From an uncultured Eubacteriales bacterium (lineage in GTDB: Bacteria; Bacillota; Clostridia; Oscillospirales; Oscillospiraceae): a stretch of DNA of 8,604 bases. The notes under the pieces are model-generated. The model did no database searches and was not told the DNA's origin. It saw only the letters and a list, made by a program, of their open reading frames with translations. The stretch is from positions 1-8,604 of the forward strand of contig USMI01000080.1 of NCBI GenBank assembly GCA_900555735.1. The letters are read 5' to 3'. Below, in pieces: positions 1 through 4,941 of the stretch. The translations under genes and the position numbers were made by a program. Position 1 is the stretch's first letter. The number at the start of each line of letters is the position of its first letter.

Positions 1-1040
1 TGACCGCCGCCGATCAGGAGGTGGCCGGGATGCTGCAGCGCAGCAAGAAGCCCATCGTGCTAGCCGTCAACAAGATGGACGCCACCGGCACAGTGGACCC
101 GGATTTCTATGAGTTCTACAATCTAGGACTGGGCGATCCCATTGCCGTATCCGCCGTTCACGGCCACGGCACCGGCGACCTGCTGGACGAGTGCCTGAAA
201 TACTTCCCGCCTGAGGAGGACGAGGACGACGAATCCGACGTCATTCAGGTGGCCATCATCGGCAAGCCCAACGTGGGCAAGTCCAGCCTGACCAACCGTA
301 TCCTGGGCGAGCAGCGGGTCATCGTCAGCAACGTGGCGGGCACCACCCGGGACGCCATCGACAGCTATTTCGAGAACGCTCAGGGCAAATACAACTTCAT
401 CGACACCGCCGGTATGCGGAAAAAGTCCAAGGTGGACGACAATATCGAAAAATACAGCGTCCTGCGGGCCACCATGGCCATCGAGCGCAGCGACGTGTGC
501 CTCATCATGATCGACGCCAACGACGGCGTTACCGAGCAGGACACCAAGGTGGCCGGTCTGGCCCACGAGGCGGGCAAGGCCTGCATCATCGTGGTGAACA
601 AGTGGGACGCCGTGGAGAAGGACGACAAGACCATGGATCGCATGCGGGAGGATATCCGCCGGGATCTCAGCTTCATGACCTACGCGCCCATCGTGTTCAT
701 CTCCGCCCTGACGGGCCAGCGGGTGGGACGGCTCTTCGAGCTGATCAACTACGTCAACGATCAGGCCTCCATGCGCATCACCACCGGCATGCTGAACAGC
801 GTGCTGGCCGATGCCCAGACCCGCGTGCAGCCGCCTACGGACAAGGGCCGCCGCCTGAAGATCTATTACATGACCCAGGTGGGCATCAAGCCGCCCCATT
901 TCGTGGTGTTCTGCAACGACAAGAAGCTGTTCCACTTCTCCTACCGCCGGTATCTGGAGAACCAGATCCGCAGCGTGTTCGGACTGGAGGGTACCCCCGT
1001 TATCATGACCATCCGCCAGAAGGGAGAGGATGAGGGATGA
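1..1040 (+). CDS. der: Ribosome-assembly GTPase Der (EngA), 5' end cut by the window edge
   Basis: Der is a two-GTPase-domain protein that acts in late assembly of the 50S ribosomal subunit in the cytoplasm. The reading frame is open from base 3, so the gene starts upstream; the GTG at 21 is an internal valine. Visible are the end of the first G domain, with NKMD (69-80) and a SAVHGHG segment, then an acidic linker (EEDEDDESD). The complete second G domain follows: Walker A GKPNVGKS (261-284), GTTRD (339-353), DTAG (402-413) and NKWD (597-608). The C-terminal KH-like domain contains KPPHFVVFCNDKKLFHFSYRRYLEN. About 345 of the usual 430-450 residues are present; the missing part should hold the first Walker A. 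All visible motifs are intact, so this is a functional gene cut only by the window. Its stop codon overlaps the plsY start (ATGA), which suggests translational coupling. Confidence 0.97.
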   Translation, partial: TAADQEVAGMLQRSKKPIVLAVNKMDATGTVDPDFYEFYNLGLGDPIAVSAVHGHGTGDLLDECLKYFPPEEDEDDESDVIQVAIIGKPNVGKSSLTNRILGEQRVIVSNVAGTTRDAIDSYFENAQGKYNFIDTAGMRKKSKVDDNIEKYSVLRATMAIERSDVCLIMIDANDGVTEQDTKVAGLAHEAGKACIIVVNKWDAVEKDDKTMDRMREDIRRDLSFMTYAPIVFISALTGQRVGRLFELINYVNDQASMRITTGMLNSVLADAQTRVQPPTDKGRRLKIYYMTQVGIKPPHFVVFCNDKKLFHFSYRRYLENQIRSVFGLEGTPVIMTIRQKGEDEG

Positions 1041-1684
1041 AGCTCATTTTCGTCATCATCGGCATAGCGGCCGTTGTGCTGCTGCTGGGCTATCTGCTGG
1101 GCTGCTTCAACGGCTCGGTGATGGTGTCCCATTTCGTCATCAAGGACGATGTGCGTGCCCACGGCAGCGGCAACGCGGGCCTGACCAACTTTTACCGCAC
1201 CTACGGCGCGAAATACGCCCTTGGCGTCATCGCGCTGGACATGGGCAAGACCGTTGTGGCGGGCCTGATCGGCGGGTTTTTGATGGATTTCGCCGCAGGT
1301 GACTGGACGCTGGGGCTGCTGCTGGCCGGTGTGGGCTGTGAGCTGGGCCACATGTTCCCCGCCTTTTACGGCTTCAAGGGCGGCAAGGGCATCCTGTGCG
1401 GCGGCACGCTGGCGTGGATGCTGGGCTGGAAGGTGGGCCTTGTGGCCTGGGGCCTGTTCGCGGCGCTGTGGCTGCTGAGCAAGTATGTGTCCCTGGGCTC
1501 TGTGGCGGCGGGCGTCAGCCTGACGGTGTCCGTGTTCCTGTTCTACGGCCATAACTGGCTGTATACGGCGCTGGCCTTCATTATCTCCGCGCTGGTGATC
1601 TGGTGCCACCGGGAGAACATCTCCCGACTGGTCCACGGCACAGAGCGGAAGTTCCAGTGGCACTCCGGCCCGCCGAAGGAGTAG
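1037..1684 (+). CDS. plsY: Acyl-phosphate:glycerol-3-phosphate acyltransferase PlsY
   Basis: PlsY is an integral membrane enzyme that transfers an acyl group from acyl-phosphate (made by PlsX) to glycerol-3-phosphate, giving lysophosphatidic acid, the first committed step of phospholipid synthesis. The 215-residue product has the usual family length or slightly more. The three conserved loops are present: GSGNAGLTNFYRTYG (residues 43-57; many homologues have GATN where this has GLTN), GHMFPAFYGFKGGKG (104-118, the Gly-rich phosphate-binding loop) and HRENISRLVHGTERKF (191-206). Hydrophobic stretches near residues 4-22, 60-84, 91-108, 121-147 and 152-188 fit the multi-pass fold. The ATG overlaps the der stop and is preceded by GGGAGAGG (1022-1029) at a good distance. 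der next to plsY is a common Bacillota order, usually followed by gpsA, which is not here. Confidence 0.96.
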   Translation: MKLIFVIIGIAAVVLLLGYLLGCFNGSVMVSHFVIKDDVRAHGSGNAGLTNFYRTYGAKYALGVIALDMGKTVVAGLIGGFLMDFAAGDWTLGLLLAGVGCELGHMFPAFYGFKGGKGILCGGTLAWMLGWKVGLVAWGLFAALWLLSKYVSLGSVAAGVSLTVSVFLFYGHNWLYTALAFIISALVIWCHRENISRLVHGTERKFQWHSGPPKE

Positions 1685-1709
1685 AAATGCCATCGAAAAT
1701 GCACCCGTA

Positions 1710-1733
1710 GGGGGCGGCGTCCCCGACGCCCCG
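1710..1733. repeat. Small G+C-rich palindrome in the plsY-eamA gap
   Basis: The gap between plsY and the transporter gene contains a perfect 6-base inverted repeat, GGCGTC (1716-1721) and GACGCC (1725-1730), around a CCC loop and flanked by G-rich (1710-1714) and C-rich bases. An alternative pairing, GGGGCG with CGCCCC, is also possible. No T-run follows, so it is not a normal intrinsic terminator. Short palindromes of this style (CCGTAGGGG then a GC stem) resemble dispersed intergenic repeats of gut Clostridia; that is recalled and not tested, and only one copy is in this window. It could instead be an mRNA-stabilising stem between plsY and the next gene. No promoter was recognised in the gap. 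Confidence 0.45.
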
Positions 1734-1775
1734 CCGTTTACCGTCAATTCCCCCATACAGAAAGGAAAGCTTCCC

Positions 1776-2741
1776 ATGAAACACAATCAAGTTCGTCAGG
1801 TGGTATTCCCCATTCTGGCTGCCCTCATCTGGGGTACTGCCTTTGTGGCGCAGGATTTGTGCGCCGATGTGATCGACACCTTTACCTTCAACGCCATCCG
1901 CTCCTATATCGCGACGGTGGCGCTGCTGGTGCTGATCGTCATTTTTGACGCCGTCAACAAGAATAAGCCCAGCCTGACCGCCATCCAGCGCAAGGCCGCC
2001 AACCGCCAGATGTGGATCGGCGGTATCTGCTGCGGTACGGCGCTGGCGGTGGCCTCCAACTTCCAGCAGGCGGGCATCGCCGCCGGTACGGATGCCGGTA
2101 AGGCCGGCTTCATCACCGCGCTGTATGTGGTGCTGGTGCCGGTATTCGGCCTGTTCTTCAAGCGGAAGGTCAATCTGGCCACATGGATCGCCGTGGTCTG
2201 CAGCGTGGTGGCCCTGTACCTGCTGTGCATCAAGGGCGACTTCACGCTGGCGGCGGGCGACCTGCTGGTGCTGGTATGCGCTGTGTGCTTTGCCATCCAT
2301 ATTCTGGTGATCGATCACTTTACCGCCACCGTGGACGGTCTCAAGCTCAGCTGCGTGCAGTTCTTCGTGGCGGCAGTGTGGGCCACCATTGCCAAGGTGG
2401 TGTGCGTGATCCTCGGCATGAACGGCACCGGCGACGTGTCCGCGGTGACCTCCATCTTTGCCGCACCTGACTGGAACGCCATTCTGGACTGCGCGCTGCC
2501 TATTCTGTATGTGGGTATCTTCTCCTCCGGCGTGGGCTATACCCTGCAAATTCTGGCCCAGAAGGACTCCAACCCCACGGTGGTCACCATCCTGCTGAGT
2601 CTGGAGAGCGTGTTTGCCGTGATCGCGGGCGCCATCATTCTGCACCAGCAGATGACCGTCCGGGAGTACATTGGCTGCGTCATCATGTTCGCCGCCGTCA
2701 TTCTGGCCCAGATCCAGTTCCCGGAAAAGAAGAAGGCGTGA
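1776..2741 (+). CDS. EamA/DMT-superfamily transporter
   Basis: This 321-residue membrane protein belongs to the drug/metabolite transporter superfamily, whose members export or exchange small metabolites such as amino acids and nucleotide-derived compounds. It has the usual two EamA repeats with about ten hydrophobic helices (roughly residues 9-29, 36-58, 79-97, 108-128, 134-152, 160-180, 190-213, 237-258, 268-290 and 297-314). Family signatures are WGTAFVAQ (19-26) in helix 1, GKAGFITALYVVLVPVFG near 108-125 closing the first repeat, and LLSLESVFAVIAGAIILHQQ (273-292) near the end of the second. The C-terminus is short and lysine-rich (KKK), as expected for a cytoplasmic tail. The ATG follows AAAGGAAAG (1761-1769) at suitable spacing. 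It lies 91 bases after plsY on the same strand and ends before the terminator at 2764, so it may be co-transcribed with der-plsY. The substrate cannot be predicted. Confidence 0.92.
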   Translation: MKHNQVRQVVFPILAALIWGTAFVAQDLCADVIDTFTFNAIRSYIATVALLVLIVIFDAVNKNKPSLTAIQRKAANRQMWIGGICCGTALAVASNFQQAGIAAGTDAGKAGFITALYVVLVPVFGLFFKRKVNLATWIAVVCSVVALYLLCIKGDFTLAAGDLLVLVCAVCFAIHILVIDHFTATVDGLKLSCVQFFVAAVWATIAKVVCVILGMNGTGDVSAVTSIFAAPDWNAILDCALPILYVGIFSSGVGYTLQILAQKDSNPTVVTILLSLESVFAVIAGAIILHQQMTVREYIGCVIMFAAVILAQIQFPEKKKA

Positions 2742-2763
2742 CCGCCTTTCTTCCATACAACAT

Positions 2764-2795
2764 AAAAAAACCGGCCCAAAATGGGCCGGTTTTTT
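2764..2795. terminator. Bidirectional rho-independent terminator
   Basis: A 7-base perfect stem, CCGGCCC (2771-2777) and GGGCCGG (2783-2789), closes a 5-base AAAAT loop. It is flanked by a run of A on the left (2764-2770) and a run of T on the right (2790-2795), which extend the stem by further A-T pairs. Because both strands present a GC stem followed by a T-run, it can end transcription of the transporter gene from the left and of the convergent ROK gene from the right. Each gene stops within about 40 bases of it. Nothing else was seen in the 93-base gap. Confidence 0.93.
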
Positions 2796-2834
2796 GTGTC
2801 ATAATGAATGGGCAGTAAAACGGGGTAAATACCC

Positions 2835-3968
2835 TTAAACCTGCAGCAGCCGGTCAAAGGCCACGTCTGCCGCCGCCAGAATGCGGATTCCCGGCACCGA
2901 GGCCGAGGGATACACCTGAATCGCCTTGCCTCCCAACCGCAGACAGCGCTGGTTCACCCGCCGCTCGATAAGAGGAATGATGCGCTCTGCGCCGTAGAGC
3001 AGGTCACCCGCCAGCAGCACCGAGTCGATGCGCACCAGATTGGTCAGGTTGACGATGGCGGCGCTGAGATACTCTGCTTCCTGCTCCAGCAGGTGCACCG
3101 CTTCCAGATTGCTGTCCAGCGCGTCCACCACCTCTTTCCAGCTATGGAAGCCGGTGTTGGCCAGCAGCTTGGGGATGGCGGCGTACTCCTCCAGACAGCC
3201 GATATTGCCGCAGTCACAGGGCCGCCCGTCATAGCGGATGGTGGTGTGACCCAACTCGCTGGTGAAGTAGCCCATGCCCTTGAGCACCTTGCCCTTGGAT
3301 ATTACGCCGGAACCGACGCCGCTGTCCACCAGCAGCAGCAGGAAGTTACTGCTGCCGTTGCCCTCCGGCCGGCCACAATGATAGGATGCAAGGCATGTGG
3401 CATTGTTGGCCAGAAAAACCGGCAGGCCCGTGGCCTCCTGCAGCAGGGGACCGATCTCCACCTGATGCCACAGGTCGAAGCGGGGCGGGTTGAGGATACG
3501 TCCGCTCTCGCCATCCAGCGGGCCGGGAGCGGAGATACCAATGCCCATCAGCCGGTCACGTGGAACGCCCTCCATGCAGGAGAGCTTCCCCACCGCCTGA
3601 CGCAGCGGCTCCAGCCTGCCTCCCCGGTCAGCCATCCGTACCTCACTGGAGGCAAGGATGCGTCCTCCCGCGTCCACCAGTCCGGCGCTGCACCCGTCAC
3701 GGTTCAGGTAGATGCCGATGACGTACATGGCCTCCGGGCACAGCTGTAGCGGCGTGGAGGTACGACCACGGGGATTGGCCACCGGCGACATCTCCCGCAC
3801 CAGACCGTCGGCCAGCAGCTCGGAGGCGATCAGAGAGGTGCTGGCCCGCGTCAGGCCTGTGCGGCGGGCAATCTCTGCCCGCGACAGGGGCTGATATCGC
3901 AGCAGCCGCAGCACCAGCTTACGGTTATATTCTTTGGTATAGTCAGCGTTTCTTGCTATAATGCTCAT
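2835..3968 (-). CDS. ROK-family transcriptional regulator (NagC/XylR type), probable repressor of the GRE operon
   Basis: This 377-residue protein has the two-part layout of ROK repressors, which bind DNA through an N-terminal winged helix and release it when a sugar binds the kinase-like domain. The HTH lies near residues 14-60: LSRAEIARRTGLTRASTSLI is the recognition unit and GLVREM leads into the wing. The sugar-binding fold follows, with a glycine-rich SGVGSG (216-221) and the ROK zinc site: ELGH (238-241) plus Cys251, Cys253 and Cys258 in CDCGNIGCLEE. ROK kinases use an aspartate in an E-N-D-A motif; here it reads LANNAT (186-191), with Asn in the catalytic place, so a sensor and not a kinase is expected. 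The start is supported by AGAGGAAAA (complement of 3975-3983). It is divergent from the activase-GRE-kinase operon, the classic place for a local repressor, and probably also controls itself. The inducer is unknown. Confidence 0.93.
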   Translation of the reverse strand: MSIIARNADYTKEYNRKLVLRLLRYQPLSRAEIARRTGLTRASTSLIASELLADGLVREMSPVANPRGRTSTPLQLCPEAMYVIGIYLNRDGCSAGLVDAGGRILASSEVRMADRGGRLEPLRQAVGKLSCMEGVPRDRLMGIGISAPGPLDGESGRILNPPRFDLWHQVEIGPLLQEATGLPVFLANNATCLASYHCGRPEGNGSSNFLLLLVDSGVGSGVISKGKVLKGMGYFTSELGHTTIRYDGRPCDCGNIGCLEEYAAIPKLLANTGFHSWKEVVDALDSNLEAVHLLEQEAEYLSAAIVNLTNLVRIDSVLLAGDLLYGAERIIPLIERRVNQRCLRLGGKAIQVYPSASVPGIRILAAADVAFDRLLQV

Positions 3969-3989
3969 GGGCTGTTTTCCTCTTCCTCT

Positions 3990-4005
3990 CCGCCGGAAAG
4001 GGCGG
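3990..4005 (-). other. Small hairpin in the ROK mRNA leader
   Basis: A 5-base perfect inverted repeat, CCGCC (3990-3994) and GGCGG (4001-4005), flanks a 6-base loop immediately upstream of the ROK SD sequence. In the mRNA it sits between the proposed start point near 4016 and the SD, so it could influence ROK translation or act as part of an operator. The stem is short, and this may be chance in G+C-rich DNA. Confidence 0.25.
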
Positions 4006-4022
4006 TTCTTCTCTCTGTTTCT

Positions 4023-4051
4023 ATTATACTGTACTCCGCCTGATTTTTCCA
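4023..4051 (-). promoter_or_regulatory. Candidate promoter of the ROK gene
   Basis: Read on the - strand, a perfect TATAAT -10 hexamer is the complement of 4023-4028. At 17 bases upstream lies TGGAAA (complement of 4046-4051), which matches TTGACA in only four of six positions. Transcription would start near 4016, giving a leader of about 48 bases. The weak -35 suggests a modest promoter, which is normal for a regulator gene. It does not overlap the divergent operon promoter (4105-4132), but the two lie within about 80 bases, so one repressor complex could control both. Confidence 0.45.
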
Positions 4052-4097
4052 GAAATATCTATGGGGTTTTGTGGATTTTTTATTTTGCTTATTTGTT

Positions 4098-4114
4098 AAT
4101 TTGATTGACAAATT
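4098..4114. promoter_or_regulatory. Candidate ROK operator overlapping the -35 box
   Basis: AATTTG (4098-4103) and CAAATT (4109-4114) form a perfect 6-base inverted repeat around a 5-base spacer. The right arm and spacer cover the -35 hexamer of the operon promoter, so a bound protein would block RNA polymerase. A+T-rich inverted repeats with TTTG and CAAA arms are in keeping with operators of XylR-type ROK repressors of Bacillota. That this ROK protein binds here is inferred from position and symmetry. A second short palindrome, TGATATCA (4139-4146), lies at the expected transcription start. Confidence 0.5.
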
Positions 4115-4132
4115 GAAACTTCCTGTTATAAT
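4105..4132 (+). promoter_or_regulatory. Strong sigma-A promoter of the activase-GRE-kinase operon
   Basis: A perfect -35 TTGACA (4105-4110) is followed after 16 bases by a perfect -10 TATAAT (4127-4132) with an extended -10 TG at 4124-4125. The A+T-rich stretch upstream (about 4065-4104) could act as an UP element. Transcription should start near 4139, leaving a leader of under 30 bases, too short for a riboswitch. A promoter this close to consensus would be strong unless repressed, which agrees with the overlapping inverted repeat and the divergent ROK gene. Confidence 0.82.
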
Positions 4133-4154
4133 GAGAACTGATATCAAACGCTGC

Positions 4155-4160
4155 GGGAGG
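4155..4160 (+). promoter_or_regulatory. SD sequence deciding the activase start
   Basis: GGGAGG is the only good SD sequence before the activase. It is one base from the ATG at 4162, too close for initiation, but seven bases from the second in-frame ATG at 4168. This favours 4168 as the true start, with the product beginning MELRVFQRG. Confidence 0.7.
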
Positions 4161-4167
4161 GATGGCT

Positions 4168-4896
4168 ATGGAGCTTCGTGTATTTCAGCGGGGCTTTAAC
4201 TTTTCACAGGACGGGCCGGGGAACCGGCTGGTATTTCATCTGCAGGGGTGCAACCTGCGCTGTCCCTGGTGCTCCAACCCGGAGGGTCTGACCATGGAGG
4301 GCGGCTGGGTCGCCACACCGGAGGCACTGTCGGAGGAGGCGATCCGCAGCCGCCTGATGTTCTTTGAGGGCGGCGGCGTGACGCTGACCGGCGGCGAGGT
4401 AACGCTTCAATGGCAGCCGGTGCTGCGGCTACTGGAGTTGCTGAAGGCGGCAGGCATCCACACTTGTATCGAGACCAACGGCACCTCCGTCCACCTACCG
4501 GAGCTGTTTCCGGTGCTGGATCTGCTGATTATGGATCTGAAGCATCATGACTCGGCCCGCCACAAGGAGGTGACCGGCATAGGACTGGAGCATACTGTTG
4601 CCAACCTGTCCGCCGCGCTGGATGCAGGCCAGACGCTGGCTCTGCGGATCCCGCTGATCGGCGGATTCAACGCCACAGTGAAGGACGCCGAGCAATTTGC
4701 CGCGTTGCTGACAGGGCTGGGCGCTCAGGGGCGCTGCACCGTAGAGCTGCTGCTGTACCACGAGTATGGCCGCAGCAAATACGAGAAGCTTCACCTGCCC
4801 TACACCATGGGGCAGGAGGCCCACGTGTCTAACGAGACCCGGCTGCAGATGGAGGACATCCTCCGGCAGGCGGGACTGACCGTCATCCGTACCTGA
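4168..4896 (+). CDS. Glycyl radical enzyme activating enzyme (radical SAM, PflA type)
   Basis: Radical SAM activase that cleaves S-adenosylmethionine and abstracts a hydrogen from the partner enzyme's glycine, creating the stable glycyl radical; cytoplasmic and oxygen-sensitive. The product is 242 residues from ATG 4168, or 244 if the ATG at 4162 is used. Counted from 4162, the [4Fe-4S] cysteines are Cys30, Cys34 and Cys37 in GCNLRCPWCSNPEG. GGE, which contacts the SAM amino group, is at 77-79 within GGGVTLTGGEV. MDLKHHDSARHKEVTG (124-139) and HEYGRSKYEKL (200-210) are typical of GRE activases. Many activases of eliminase-type GREs carry a ferredoxin-like insert with two extra Fe-S clusters after CxxxCxxC. 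It is absent here, so the enzyme has the compact form of E. coli PflA although its CSNPE resembles the larger group. It is first in the operon, 45 bases before the GRE gene, its evident target. Confidence 0.93.
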   Translation: MELRVFQRGFNFSQDGPGNRLVFHLQGCNLRCPWCSNPEGLTMEGGWVATPEALSEEAIRSRLMFFEGGGVTLTGGEVTLQWQPVLRLLELLKAAGIHTCIETNGTSVHLPELFPVLDLLIMDLKHHDSARHKEVTGIGLEHTVANLSAALDAGQTLALRIPLIGGFNATVKDAEQFAALLTGLGAQGRCTVELLLYHEYGRSKYEKLHLPYTMGQEAHVSNETRLQMEDILRQAGLTVIRT

Positions 4897-4898
4897 TA

Positions 4899-4917
4899 CT
4901 GCCGCAACGACCGGCAG
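4899..4917 (+). other. Hairpin between the activase and GRE genes
   Basis: CTGCCG (4899-4904) and CGGCAG (4912-4917) form a perfect 6-base stem with a 7-base loop, beginning three bases after the activase stop codon. No T-run follows, so it is unlikely to be a strong terminator. A stem at the 5' side of the GRE message could protect a processed mRNA and raise GRE levels above those of the activase, which is needed only in catalytic amounts. That role is inferred. Confidence 0.45.
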
Positions 4918-4941
4918 ACATAATAGAAAGGAAACGATTCA

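Noticed and set aside
21..23. GTG as the start codon of der
   Set aside because: The frame is open upstream to base 3 and those residues fit the first Der G domain, so the codon is an internal valine of a truncated gene.
1581..2756. 391-codon - strand ORF opposite plsY and the transporter gene
   Set aside because: It mirrors the codons of real + strand genes, is rich in His, Gln, Gly and Arg without domain motifs, and runs through the plsY end and the intergenic palindrome.
3093..3749. 218-codon + strand ORF inside the ROK gene
   Set aside because: The ROK protein on the other strand has clear HTH and zinc-site motifs, while this frame has low-complexity composition and no family signature.
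2835..3968. ROK gene as a glucokinase or other sugar kinase
   Set aside because: It has an N-terminal HTH, and the catalytic Asp of the E-N-D-A motif is replaced by Asn, so a transcriptional regulator fits better.
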